This document shows, piece by piece, positions 29,761 through 37,321 of a stretch of DNA of 59,569 nt (its first letter is position 1; every line of letters begins with the position of its first letter). Both the position numbers and the translations under genes were made by a program. The notes below the pieces were generated by a model. That model was not told the DNA's origin. It saw nothing but the letters and a program-made list of their open reading frames with translations, and did no database searches. Origin of the DNA: an uncultured Chryseobacterium sp. (GTDB lineage Bacteria; Bacteroidota; Bacteroidia; Flavobacteriales; Weeksellaceae); the NCBI GenBank assembly GCA_913778275.1, contig CAJYWN010000021.1, positions 1 through 59,569 of the forward strand. The letters are read 5' to 3'.

Positions 29761-30378
29761 ATGATTAACAACAAACCTTTACTGGATTCCGGTAAATATT
29801 ATCATATCTACAACAGAGGTAATAACGGGCAGAATACTTTTTTTGAACCTGAAAATTACACTTTTTTTCTAAACAGATTTAACCAGTACATGTCTCCATT
29901 TTGCGATACTATTGCCTGGGTTTTATTGAAAAATCATTTTCATATTTTAATTTATGTAAAACCTGTTGAGGAAATAAATTGTGAAAAACTGGAATATACC
30001 GCAACCGAAAATCCTAAGAAGATAGATATCCATTTGCAGTTTGGCCATTTCTTCAATTCATACGCTAAAGCCATTAATAAACGATATAAAAGAACAGGAA
30101 GTTTGTTTGAGAAAAATTTTGAAAGAAAAGAAGTTTCTACCGTATCATATTTCAAAAAGCTTATCCATTATATCCATTTTAATCCAGTAAAACATGGATT
30201 TTCAGAATGCATTTGGGATTATCCGTGGAGTTCTTATCAAACTATTGTTTCCCATAAGCCATCCAAACTCAACAGAAAATTCGTTATCGAACTTTTCAAA
30301 AATAAGGAACATTTTAAATTATATCATTTAGAAGAACAGGATTATTCCGATATTCAGGAAATTACTATAGAATATTAA
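29761..30378 (+). CDS. REP-associated tyrosine transposase (RAYT), Y1/IS200-like
   Basis: The 205-residue protein is a single-domain Y1-type HUH nuclease. It has YYHIYNRGNNGQNTFF near the start and the metal-binding HUH-type motif in LKNHFHILIYV (about residues 60-70). The catalytic-region helix is YFKKLIHYIHFNPVKHGF, with candidate nucleophile Tyr, followed by PWSSYQTI. Single-copy RAYTs are thought to process REP-like palindromes, and this one is flanked by such sequences: a 33-bp palindrome upstream and a half-copy overlapping its stop codon. No terminal repeats or second ORF of a full insertion sequence are seen. Activity is inferred from family membership. Confidence 0.88.
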   Translation: MINNKPLLDSGKYYHIYNRGNNGQNTFFEPENYTFFLNRFNQYMSPFCDTIAWVLLKNHFHILIYVKPVEEINCEKLEYTATENPKKIDIHLQFGHFFNSYAKAINKRYKRTGSLFEKNFERKEVSTVSYFKKLIHYIHFNPVKHGFSECIWDYPWSSYQTIVSHKPSKLNRKFVIELFKNKEHFKLYHLEEQDYSDIQEITIEY

Positions 30379-30392
30379 ACCTTGAAGGTTTC
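30377..30392 (+). repeat. Half-copy of the RAYT palindrome
   Basis: AAACCTTGAAGGTTTC is identical to 29727-29742, the right half of the upstream palindrome. It overlaps the last two bases of the RAYT stop codon, so the gene is bracketed by 16-bp direct repeats. Confidence 0.88.
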
Positions 30393-30448
30393 TGTTCGAT
30401 TATTTTTAACAGCAATATAAAATCTCAGGGAAATTCTTTGAGGTTTTG

Positions 30449-30456
30449 TATTTTTG
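30449..30456 (+). promoter_or_regulatory. -7 element (TATTTTTG)
   Basis: Exact TAnnTTTG match 40 bases before the ATG of the small lipoprotein at 30497. Confidence 0.4.
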
Positions 30457-30496
30457 ACTCTCCGTATTTTTAATGTAACACTCCTTAAAAACTTTT

Positions 30497-30694
30497 ATGA
30501 AAGGATTTTTTTCAATTACACTAATTTTTTCCGCCTTACTGTTCTTAAAAAGCTGCAAATCATACCCCATGGGCAATTCGCATGAAAGCGATATGAAAAG
30601 GAATGCTGCAGAATTACAAAAAAGGCAGGAAGCCGAAAAAAACAAGATTGAACCCAGCGAACTGAATAATTACGGAAAACCGGATCATAGATAA
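30497..30694 (+). CDS. Small lipoprotein
   Basis: The 65-residue product has a short hydrophobic signal (FFSITLIFSALLFLKSC) with a lipobox Cys near residue 20. The mature part is about 45 residues, very charged and probably helical (MKRNAAELQKRQEAEKNKIEPSELNNYG). It has no recognisable family. The lipobox, the upstream -7 element and the clean gap on both sides support a real gene despite its size. Confidence 0.6.
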   Translation: MKGFFSITLIFSALLFLKSCKSYPMGNSHESDMKRNAAELQKRQEAEKNKIEPSELNNYGKPDHR

Positions 30695-30737
30695 ATAATA
30701 ATTAATCGTTAAAACAAATTTTTAAGGTCATATTTGC

Positions 30738-31451
30738 ATGATGAAACCTAAAGCCATTTTTAACTGGAGCAGCGGAAAAGACTCTACTCTTGCTTTATAC
30801 AAAACTTTGCAGGAAGATCAATTGGAGATCATCTCACTGCTTACGAGCATCAATAAAGAATTTCAGAGAATCTCCATGCATGGCGTACCTGTTTCTCTAT
30901 TGGAAAAGCAGGCTGAATGTTTAGGATTTCCGCTGATCAAAATGGAACTACCGAAAGAGCCTACTATGGAAGAGTACCGCGACATCATGGGCAAAACGAT
31001 GACCGGCATAAAAGCAAAGGGCATTACCCACTCAATTTTCGGGGATATTTTTTTAGAAGATCTTAAAAAATACCGTGAAGAACAATTGGAGACTATAGGC
31101 ATGAAGGCTGTCTTTCCTTTATGGAAAAAGAATACCACTGAACTGATTTACGAGTTTTTGGATTTAGGTTTTAAAACGGTTGTGACCTGCGTTAATGAGA
31201 CATATCTTGACAAAAGTTTTGCGGGAAGAATTATTGATAAAGATTTTATCAGAGATTTACCTGAAAATGTAGATCCTTGCGGAGAAAACGGTGAATTTCA
31301 CACCTTCACTTTTGACGGTCCTTTATTTCAAAATCCCATCTCATTCCAGATTGGTGAGACGGTAAAGAAAACATACCCCAAACCGAAGACTGATGAAGAA
31401 AGTGAGAAGGGCGAATATGTTTTCTGGTTCTGTGATCTGGTTGTAAAATAA
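30738..31451 (+). CDS. Dph6-like PP-loop ATPase (diphthine--ammonia ligase family)
   Basis: The 237-residue cytosolic protein begins with a PP-loop ATP pyrophosphatase motif, WSSGKDSTLALYK, at residues about 10-22. Further family motifs are GITHSIFGDIFLEDLKKYREEQ and DPCGENGEFHTFTFDGPLF (about residues 192-210). That second motif is the hallmark of the Dph6/MJ0570-type adenylating amidases. Bacteria lack diphthamide, so the bacterial substrate is unknown; an amidation or thiolation-type ligase role is inferred. Either ATG of the ATGATG pair (30738 or 30741) could be used. Confidence 0.82.
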   Translation: MMKPKAIFNWSSGKDSTLALYKTLQEDQLEIISLLTSINKEFQRISMHGVPVSLLEKQAECLGFPLIKMELPKEPTMEEYRDIMGKTMTGIKAKGITHSIFGDIFLEDLKKYREEQLETIGMKAVFPLWKKNTTELIYEFLDLGFKTVVTCVNETYLDKSFAGRIIDKDFIRDLPENVDPCGENGEFHTFTFDGPLFQNPISFQIGETVKKTYPKPKTDEESEKGEYVFWFCDLVVK

Positions 31452-31488
31452 TAATTAAATTTTTGCGTTTTTCGGTTAAACTAAAACT

Positions 31489-32409
31489 ATGAGACCTTAT
31501 CTGAAAATTGAAAAACCCTGCGGAGAATCATTGGAAAGCATGCACAATATTCCGGGAGGAAAATTTTGTGATCTGTGTTCAAAAAAGGTACATGATCTTA
31601 GCAACCTCAGCCATTCTGAAATTGCAGAAGTTATCAAACAACATAAGGGCAACCCATTTTGTGGAATTCTCATTAACAGAAAACCGGAAACAACTTTTAA
31701 CAACAGTATTGAACTTACCGAAAATATTCCTTCAGGAAAAATAAATATCGCTAAGGTTGCGGCAGGATTCGCCTTAACAGCAAGCATGATCAACACTATT
31801 CCGGCTCAGACAAAGACCATTTCAAAAACAGACGTATTTGTTTTACAAAAAAAATTACCTTCCGAACAACAACAAAGCAATAATCAAGAACAAAATAAAA
31901 AATTGATAGCTTCGGGGAGAATTATCACCAGCGAAGAACAAAAACCGGTAAAGGCACATGTTAACCTTATCACCATCAACAAAGTATACTCTGTAGAAAC
32001 AGATGCTAACGGCTTTTATTCGTTGGAAATTCCCGAGGAGCTGATCCGGGAAGAAAATTATCTATTGGAATTCAGGCCGTTTTCTTTTGAAGTTGATCAT
32101 AAATTAAAAATTTTCAGTAAGAAAGAACTTCTGGAAAATACGATTATAAAGCTTCCGGATAACGGTATATATAAAGAATTGGGTGAAGTCAGAATCGGGC
32201 CGCCGTATGCCAATGAAGATTCAGTGGTATTCTTACATGGAAAAAGAATGGATTACAAGCTGTATAATAAAAGTTATTCTATGTTCAGTAATCAATATGA
32301 TATACATTACATTCCAAAACCTTTTACTAAATTCTTTACTGACAGTGAAAAGTTAGAAAGTATTTATATTGTTTTTGTAAAAACGTCTCCTGAAAAATCT
32401 AATGAATAA
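31489..32409 (+). CDS. Hypothetical protein with N-terminal CxxC motif and carboxypeptidase-regulatory-like domain
   Basis: The 306-residue protein starts without a signal peptide (MRPYLKIEKPCGESLESMHNI). A Cys-rich N-terminal module (FCDLCSKKVHDLSNL, then NPFCGI) may bind metal. A hydrophobic stretch (IAKVAAGFALTASMINTIPA, about residues 85-104) may act as a membrane anchor. A Gln/Asn-rich linker follows, then a CarboxypepD_reg-like beta-sandwich (ASGRIITSEEQKPVKAHVNL ... TDANGFYSLEIPEEL). The same architecture is common in Flavobacteriia, but its role is unknown. Its 3' end overlaps the convergent gene at 32399 by 11 bases. Confidence 0.7.
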   Translation: MRPYLKIEKPCGESLESMHNIPGGKFCDLCSKKVHDLSNLSHSEIAEVIKQHKGNPFCGILINRKPETTFNNSIELTENIPSGKINIAKVAAGFALTASMINTIPAQTKTISKTDVFVLQKKLPSEQQQSNNQEQNKKLIASGRIITSEEQKPVKAHVNLITINKVYSVETDANGFYSLEIPEELIREENYLLEFRPFSFEVDHKLKIFSKKELLENTIIKLPDNGIYKELGEVRIGPPYANEDSVVFLHGKRMDYKLYNKSYSMFSNQYDIHYIPKPFTKFFTDSEKLESIYIVFVKTSPEKSNE

Positions 32410-33136
32410 TTTGTGATTGAGAAACATCCAGAAAACTTTTCAAAGTTTTCATTGTTTTTTTATGTTCTAAAAAGTTGATCACCACAAAAATCATTATTGA
32501 ATACATACAATAAGGAAGAATTAACGTTAACGTTAATGGAAAGGTTGAAACCGGATCATCCGTTCTGAAAAACCTGAAAAGATGCTTATCTTCCCTTGTT
32601 ACAAACTGAAACATTAAACCTAAACAGGAAATAAATAGGGCAAGATTTTGTTGATAGATCGTAAAAAAAAGCTTTCCGTCATATTTAAAATCTCTTCGGA
32701 CGTGTTTACGTATTCCTTTATTGAAAACCCATACTAAAACCGGACTAATAAGAAAAAGAGAATTGTATATTCTGAAAAGGTCATTAAACATTGGCTGATC
32801 TTTAGATAAGAACACCAAAGAAAGACTTATGAGAGAAGCAATAACTCCTAACAGTAAAGATTTTCTGATAATATTATTGTATTTTTCTTTAACAATTTTC
32901 TTCAGAATCACGGGAATTCCGCCGTTGTAAAAGCAAGAATAAGTTGTCGTTTTAAATTCATCCTCCCAAAGTTTTCGGGTTTTAAGAAAAGCCTCGTCAA
33001 AACTTAATCTCTCATTAAGCTGAATATCTGATATTTGTGAAATCATATGATCCTTCACCTCTAGTAAAACATCCAGCGGCAGGCGGTGAAATATAAGATA
33101 ATCGGTAACCTGCTGTTCCTTTTCTTTTACAATCAT
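32399..33136 (-). CDS. Membrane protein paired with PadR regulator (second copy)
   Basis: The 245-residue product has a cytosolic N-terminal helical region of about 65 residues (KEKEQQVTDYLIFHRLPLDVLLEVKDHMISQISDI ... FDEAFLKTRKLWEDEF). About four membrane helices follow (LGVIASLISLSLVFL; YNSLFLISPVLVWVF; LALFISCLGLMFQFV; MYSIMIFVVINFL). The N-terminal region is clearly homologous to that of the neighbour at 33154. The layout recalls HAAS-type membrane proteins that accompany PadR regulators. It is the last gene of a three-gene leftward operon, 17 bases after the previous one. No biochemical function is known. Confidence 0.68.
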   Translation of the reverse strand: MIVKEKEQQVTDYLIFHRLPLDVLLEVKDHMISQISDIQLNERLSFDEAFLKTRKLWEDEFKTTTYSCFYNGGIPVILKKIVKEKYNNIIRKSLLLGVIASLISLSLVFLSKDQPMFNDLFRIYNSLFLISPVLVWVFNKGIRKHVRRDFKYDGKLFFTIYQQNLALFISCLGLMFQFVTREDKHLFRFFRTDDPVSTFPLTLTLILPYCMYSIMIFVVINFLEHKKTMKTLKSFLDVSQSQIIH

Positions 33137-33153
33137 TTCTGGATATTGTAGTT

Positions 33154-33771
33154 TTATATTAAAACATTTATTTTCTTTGAATTGAAATACATCAGCTGTA
33201 GCTGAACAGTTACACAGTACACCATAAACAACTTAGAAATCTGTAAATCTGCTATTTCACAATAATCATATTTCAGAGCACCGGTGATAAAAATTAAAAC
33301 GGCTCCCAGCAAAATATTCCTGATGAGTAAAGGATGAAAGCTTAACATCATATAATTTGAAAACTTCATCTTTAAGGTTACAAAACTATATCCCAGCAAT
33401 ACCATCCAGCACAGCAAAAGCGACATCTGCAATATTGTAAATAAATCCGACTTTATCATTAACAGCAGAAAAGCTCCCACAGAGAATAAAACCGAAACTA
33501 TATTCATCTTGCGGAATTGCTGCTGTAAAACAACTTTTTCAATTCTTGCAATCTTTTTAAATGAAAATATATCTGCCTTTACCATTTCCAGTTCTTCTTT
33601 CCAGCTGACTTTTGTTTCCAGAAAAGCTTCCTGAAAACCCGGGGATTTTTCATTCATAAGATGCGAAATCTGTGATATAAAGTGGTCTTTCACTTCATTA
33701 TGCAACTGCGGGTAAAGCTTCCTAGAGGATAGGTACAAATCAATCTGATGTTCCTGTGCTTTCGTAATCAT
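33154..33771 (-). CDS. Membrane protein paired with PadR regulator (first copy)
   Basis: The 205-residue product starts with the same helical region as its neighbour (AQEHQIDLYLSSRKLYPQLHNEVKDHFISQISHLM ... FQEAFLETKVSWKEEL). It then has about four transmembrane helices. Its ATG overlaps the PadR stop codon (ATGA), indicating translational coupling. It is probably the direct functional partner of the regulator, but neither ligand nor activity can be read from sequence. Confidence 0.7.
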   Translation of the reverse strand: MITKAQEHQIDLYLSSRKLYPQLHNEVKDHFISQISHLMNEKSPGFQEAFLETKVSWKEELEMVKADIFSFKKIARIEKVVLQQQFRKMNIVSVLFSVGAFLLLMIKSDLFTILQMSLLLCWMVLLGYSFVTLKMKFSNYMMLSFHPLLIRNILLGAVLIFITGALKYDYCEIADLQISKLFMVYCVTVQLQLMYFNSKKINVLI

Positions 33772-34109
33772 CTATTAAAAATGGTATTTAAATTAAATAA
33801 ATAACTTTTCATTTCTTCTTCCTGCTCTGTCTGTCTTCTCTGTCCTTTATCAGTTAAAAGGTAATATTTTCGTTCTCTTCCGCTGATTTTCTGCACTTCG
33901 GAAGTAATTATGCCTTCGGCCTCGAGCTTATGCAAAAGCGGATATAATGCACCTTCAGTCATTTCCAGCTCTCCTTTTGTAAGTTCTTTCGCTCTCTGCG
34001 TGATCTGGTAGCCATACATCTTCACTTCCTTCGCCAATAGCTTAAGAATAATATTCTGAAGGGTACCTTTATAAAGACTGTTCTTTTTCAATACATCATT
34101 TTTATACAT
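33768..34109 (-). CDS. PadR family transcriptional regulator
   Basis: The product is a small winged-helix repressor. LYKGTLQNIILKLLAKEVKMYGYQITQRAKELTKGELEMTEGALYPLLHKLEAEGII is the PadR DNA-binding core, and SGRERKYYLLTDKGQRR is the wing. From ATG 34109 it has 113 residues. An in-frame ATG at 34124 would add five residues (MYKFV) but lies inside the operator and -7 region, so 34109 is preferred. It heads an operon with two related membrane proteins. An overlapping palindrome suggests that it represses itself. Confidence 0.85.
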   Translation of the reverse strand: MYKNDVLKKNSLYKGTLQNIILKLLAKEVKMYGYQITQRAKELTKGELEMTEGALYPLLHKLEAEGIITSEVQKISGRERKYYLLTDKGQRRQTEQEEEMKSYLFNLNTIFNR

Positions 34110-34111
34110 AA

Positions 34112-34139
34112 CAAATTTATACATAATTTTCTTATGTAT
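34112..34139 (-). promoter_or_regulatory. Probable PadR operator and promoter
   Basis: A perfect dyad ATACATAA-ttttc-TTATGTAT spans 34119-34139. On the minus strand it runs into TAAATTTG (34119-34112), an exact -7 element. A further TTATGTATAAA copy follows at about 34111-34101. The arrangement fits PadR autorepression. Confidence 0.6.
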
Positions 34140-34172
34140 CGAGATGTCTTTAAAAATTTTTAATTTCAGCTT

Positions 34173-34697
34173 ATGAAAAAGCTTTACTTCATTGCAGTAT
34201 ATCCGCCTCAGTCTATTATTGAAGAAATAAAAAAATTCAAGCTGGATCTTGCTCTCAATTACTCAAATTTAAAAGCATTAAAAAACGAAGCCCACATTAC
34301 GCTCTTCCCTCCTTTTTCCAGAGAAAATCATTTGGAAAACGATATTCATGAAGCATTTCACAGGATTGACACTATTATTCCACCGTTTGAAATTGAGCTT
34401 AACGGATTTGGTAGTTTTGCAAATCCTAAAAATCCGGTGATCTATGTAAAACCCGAGAACAATGAGCAGCTGAAAAAGCTTTATCAAAACGTAAAAGCAA
34501 TATTTAATTTTATGGATTATTCTTTCAATCCTCACATGACTGTCGGTTACAGAGACCTCAGCTGGGAAAATTATCTTAAAGCCTGGGAAGTTTATCAGGA
34601 TAAAGAATACAAAACTAAGTTTTTAGTCGACAGAATTATATTGCTTCGCCTTGATGAGTATTGGGTTCCTATCGCAGAAAAAAAGTTAATGCTATAA
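34173..34697 (+). CDS. 2'-5' RNA ligase-like 2H phosphoesterase
   Basis: The 174-residue protein belongs to the 2H phosphoesterase superfamily. It has two His-x-Thr motifs, HITLFPPF (about residues 43-50) and HMTVGYRD (about residues 121-128), in the usual spacing for the symmetrical active site. Members hydrolyse or form 2',5' or cyclic phosphodiester bonds in RNA or nucleotides; the substrate here is unknown. It is cytosolic, with no signal peptide. It is divergent from the PadR gene, with a 63-base shared upstream region that holds the PadR dyad. Confidence 0.83.
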   Translation: MKKLYFIAVYPPQSIIEEIKKFKLDLALNYSNLKALKNEAHITLFPPFSRENHLENDIHEAFHRIDTIIPPFEIELNGFGSFANPKNPVIYVKPENNEQLKKLYQNVKAIFNFMDYSFNPHMTVGYRDLSWENYLKAWEVYQDKEYKTKFLVDRIILLRLDEYWVPIAEKKLML

Positions 34698-34740
34698 TAT
34701 GTTTGATGGATTTATAAGTCCAAAGATCAGGGGAAAGTCA

Positions 34741-34748
34741 TATCTTTG
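34741..34748 (+). promoter_or_regulatory. -7 element (TATCTTTG) close to the ruvC ATG
   Basis: Exact TAnnTTTG match ending 5 bases before the ATG at 34754. If used, the transcript would be leaderless or nearly so. Confidence 0.5.
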
Positions 34749-34753
34749 AACCG

Positions 34754-35308
34754 ATGATTGCAGAGAAAATAATTTTAGGAATCGACCCGGGAACTACCGT
34801 GATGGGTTTTGGTATTATTTCCGTAAAAAAAGGTAAAATGGAAATGATATCCATTCATGAATTGCTGCTTAAAAAATATCCTAACCACGAAACCAAGCTG
34901 AAATATATTTTCGATAAAACCTTAGCGCTGATTGATGAATTTCATCCGGATGAAGTAGCTCTGGAAGCACCTTTCTATGGAAAGAACGTTCAAAGTATGC
35001 TGAAGCTGGGAAGAGCGCAGGGTGTAGCGATGGCGGCAAGCCTTCACAGAAATATTCCGATTACGGAATACTCTCCCAAAAAAATTAAAATGGCCATCAC
35101 CGGAAACGGAAACGCCAGTAAAGAGCAGGTTGCCGGAATGCTGCAAAGCCTTCTTAATTTAAAAGAATTTCCGACAAAATATCTTGATGCATCCGATGGT
35201 CTGGCTGTAGCCGTTTGTCACCATTTTAATTCCGGAACGATCACCGATACAAAATCCTACACCGGCTGGGAAAGTTTTCTCAAGCAAAATCCCGATCGTT
35301 TAAAATAA
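34754..35308 (+). CDS. ruvC: Crossover junction endodeoxyribonuclease RuvC
   Basis: RuvC resolves Holliday junctions with the RuvAB motor. The 184-residue product has the four acidic catalytic positions in order: Asp in LGIDPGTTVMGFG (residue 11), Glu in ALEAPFYGKN (about residue 70), and two Asp in the C-terminal DASDGLAVAVCHH (about residues 143-146). Length and motif order are normal. It is followed by a bidirectional terminator. It is not linked to ruvA or ruvB here. Confidence 0.96.
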   Translation: MIAEKIILGIDPGTTVMGFGIISVKKGKMEMISIHELLLKKYPNHETKLKYIFDKTLALIDEFHPDEVALEAPFYGKNVQSMLKLGRAQGVAMAASLHRNIPITEYSPKKIKMAITGNGNASKEQVAGMLQSLLNLKEFPTKYLDASDGLAVAVCHHFNSGTITDTKSYTGWESFLKQNPDRLK

Positions 35309-35311
35309 AAT

Positions 35312-35343
35312 AATCCCACAGTTCTTATTAATCTGTGGGATAT
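35312..35343. terminator. Bidirectional terminator between ruvC and the lipoprotein gene
   Basis: ATCCCACAG pairs perfectly with CTGTGGGAT around a loop of about 13 bases. It lies between convergent genes, with a T-rich run on the ruvC side. Confidence 0.85.
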
Positions 35344-35348
35344 TGTTT

Positions 35349-35759
35349 TTATTTCGTCTTATATTCTGCAGGGGTAATTTTAAAATCTGCTGTTGGCTTT
35401 CCGTTTTTATCGTAATACGTATACACCATCGTTACATCATTATCACGTAATTCTTTAATATCCGGAGAAGTTTTGATGACCCTTAAAGCGCCTTCTTTAG
35501 CACTGGTTTTGAAAGTTTCAATCTGTTCGGGTGTTACACTTTCTTTCTCGTCATCCGTTAAAGTATAATTATATCTGAAAATTTTCCCCAGCTGTGCAGA
35601 TACGCTGTCCAGGCGAACACCGTCTGCTAAGTTCTGAGGCGTCGTTTTATTGATATTAGCCGCTACTTCTTTCAGATCATCATCTACCGTTTTCTCTTTG
35701 CTGCATGAGGTTAAAGCCACTGTAAGGCATAGCACCGAAAGGCTGATTACATTTTTCAT
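35349..35759 (-). CDS. Hypothetical lipoprotein
   Basis: The 136-residue product has a lipoprotein signal with lipobox TSC (Cys near residue 19). A soluble alpha/beta-like domain follows (DLKEVAANINKTTPQNLADGVRLDSVSAQ ... KIFRYNYTLTDDEKESV ... TMVYTYYDKNGKPTADFKITPAEYK). It contains no catalytic motif. It is probably anchored at the envelope; similar small lipoproteins of unknown role are common in this group. The 170 bases upstream are shared with the divergent DUF4407 gene. Confidence 0.7.
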   Translation of the reverse strand: MKNVISLSVLCLTVALTSCSKEKTVDDDLKEVAANINKTTPQNLADGVRLDSVSAQLGKIFRYNYTLTDDEKESVTPEQIETFKTSAKEGALRVIKTSPDIKELRDNDVTMVYTYYDKNGKPTADFKITPAEYKTK

Positions 35760-35905
35760 AATAGTTGTTTATTGTGATTGATACTTAAAGATAAGAATTT
35801 TTCCTGAATAAATTTAATTCATTGAATTACAATAAAATAAGCTAATATAACGTTATACTTGGTAAAACATAATACTATCTTTTACATTGGTATAATTTTT
35901 AGTAG

Positions 35906-35913
35906 TACATTTG
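35906..35913 (+). promoter_or_regulatory. -7 element (TACATTTG) of the DUF4407 gene
   Basis: Exact TAnnTTTG match 15 bases before ATG 35929. It overlaps the in-frame TTG at 35911, which argues against that upstream start. Confidence 0.55.
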
Positions 35914-35928
35914 TATAAATTTTCTGTC

Positions 35929-36999
35929 ATGAAAAACAACCAACAAACTATAAATCAGTCGAATCATAAAATAAATTGGTTCCAGCAATTTCTGATGGTC
36001 TGCTCCGGAGGAAATCTGCATATTTTAAGAAAAACCCCCAGCGAGTGGAATAAATTTGCAGGGATCGGCGGAATCGTATTATTCACCGCTGTTTTCGCAA
36101 CACTTTCCGCAGGCTATGCGATGTATACTGTATTTGATAATATCTGGGCATCAATCTGCTTCGGCATTCTATGGGGACTAATGATTTTCAACCTCGACCG
36201 CTATATCGTTTCGTCGATCAAAAAAACCGGAACCTGGTGGAATCAGGCTTTAATGGCCGTTCCAAGACTTATTTTAGCAACATTCCTGGGAATTATCATC
36301 TCCAAACCTCTGGAACTTAAAATCTTTGAAAAAGAAGTCAACAAACAGTTGAATACCATAATTCAGCGAAACAAAAAGCAGCTGCAGGGCGAGATGAGCG
36401 GAAGGATTCTTCAACAGAGCGGTCCTTTTGAAACGGAAAAGAAACAAATCAGCGAGAAAATTGCCAATTATCAAAAATCTTATGATTCTGCTTCCGTAGA
36501 GCTTGAAAAAGAAATTCTGGGAAAACAATCCGGATTAACCAGCGGAAAAGAAGGCTTCGGGCCTAATGCAAAGCGTAAACAGGAACTGAAAGAGCAAAGA
36601 CGCCGCGATCTGGAAAACTATCAGAAACAGGTTGCTCCCAGACTGGAATATCTGGATAAGGAAATCTCAAAAGTATACACCAATTTAGAAACCGAGAGAA
36701 AGTCTACAGAAACTTTTGAAGATAAATTCAACGGTTTTGCGGCAAGGCTACAAGCATTAGATGAATTGGGAAAAAATTCGGCCATTATCGGACTTGCGGC
36801 AGCTTTCATTATGGGTCTTTTCATCTGTCTTGAGATTTCTCCGGTTTTGGTAAAGCTTATTTCTCACGTTGGGCCTTATGATTATCTTTTGGAGAAAACG
36901 GAAAATGATTTCCGACTCTATTCCAAAGAGAAGATAGAAAAAGGAAATGCTTTAACAGATTTCAGAATAGACGATTTTAAGGATAAATTAAACCAATAA
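35929..36999 (+). CDS. DUF4407 domain membrane protein
   Basis: The 356-residue product (ATG 35929) matches DUF4407. An N-terminal MVCSGGNLHILRKTPSEWNKFAGIG is followed by two membrane segments (GIVLFTAVFATLSAGYAMYTV; SICFGILWGLMIFNLDRYIV) and a third (AVPRLILATFLGIIISKPLELKIFEKEV). A charged, predicted coiled-coil region of about 150 residues comes next. A C-terminal membrane segment (IIGLAAAFIMGLFICLEISPVLVKLI) closes it. The NLDRYIVSSIK and ISKPLELKIFE motifs are characteristic. Function is unknown. Confidence 0.86.
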   Translation: MKNNQQTINQSNHKINWFQQFLMVCSGGNLHILRKTPSEWNKFAGIGGIVLFTAVFATLSAGYAMYTVFDNIWASICFGILWGLMIFNLDRYIVSSIKKTGTWWNQALMAVPRLILATFLGIIISKPLELKIFEKEVNKQLNTIIQRNKKQLQGEMSGRILQQSGPFETEKKQISEKIANYQKSYDSASVELEKEILGKQSGLTSGKEGFGPNAKRKQELKEQRRRDLENYQKQVAPRLEYLDKEISKVYTNLETERKSTETFEDKFNGFAARLQALDELGKNSAIIGLAAAFIMGLFICLEISPVLVKLISHVGPYDYLLEKTENDFRLYSKEKIEKGNALTDFRIDDFKDKLNQ

Positions 37000-37014
37000 C
37001 AAACTTATAACCAG

Positions 37015-37040
37015 CCTTTCGATTCCCGGAAGGTTTTTTT
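37015..37040 (+). terminator. Terminator after the DUF4407 gene
   Basis: CCTTTCG pairs with CGGAAGG (one T-G pair) around ATTCC and is followed by T7. Confidence 0.75.
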
Positions 37041-37084
37041 ATTGCTTCCTATTTCAAAGGAACATTTTTTGTTCGGTATTCTGT

Positions 37085-37282
37085 ATGCCTTCATCAGTAG
37101 TCAATAAATACCTGTATTTTCCGGAGACTGAGATTTTACGAATAATCTACCAGTCGGGAGCCGTTTATGACTACCTTGAGGTACCGGAAGAAATTTTTGA
37201 ACGATTCAAAACGGTACAATCCAAGGGAAGGTTTCTGAATTATGTGATTAAACCGAAATTTAAATATAACAAAGTGAAGTAA
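37085..37282 (+). CDS. KTSC domain protein
   Basis: The 65-residue protein consists of a single KTSC-type domain: SSVVNKYLYFPETEILRIIYQSGAVYDYLEVPEEIFERFKTVQSKGRFLNYVIKPKF. The serine pair at the start and the YxYxxVPxxxxxxF pattern are typical. The family is often found alone or fused to lysyl-tRNA synthetase-like or phage proteins, and its molecular role is unsettled. It is followed directly by a bidirectional terminator. Confidence 0.85.
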   Translation: MPSSVVNKYLYFPETEILRIIYQSGAVYDYLEVPEEIFERFKTVQSKGRFLNYVIKPKFKYNKVK

Positions 37283-37312
37283 AAAAGCCTCTGCATTTAG
37301 CAGAGGCTTTTT
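37282..37312. terminator. Bidirectional terminator between the KTSC and M43 protease genes
   Basis: AAAAAGCCTCTGC pairs perfectly with GCAGAGGCTTTTT around ATTTA. It serves both convergent genes. Confidence 0.92.
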
Positions 37313-37321
37313 TAATATTGA

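Noticed and set aside
29709..30392. Complete IS200/IS605-type insertion sequence
   Set aside because: There is no TnpB gene or typical left/right end structure. The compact Y1 gene with flanking palindromes fits a RAYT better.
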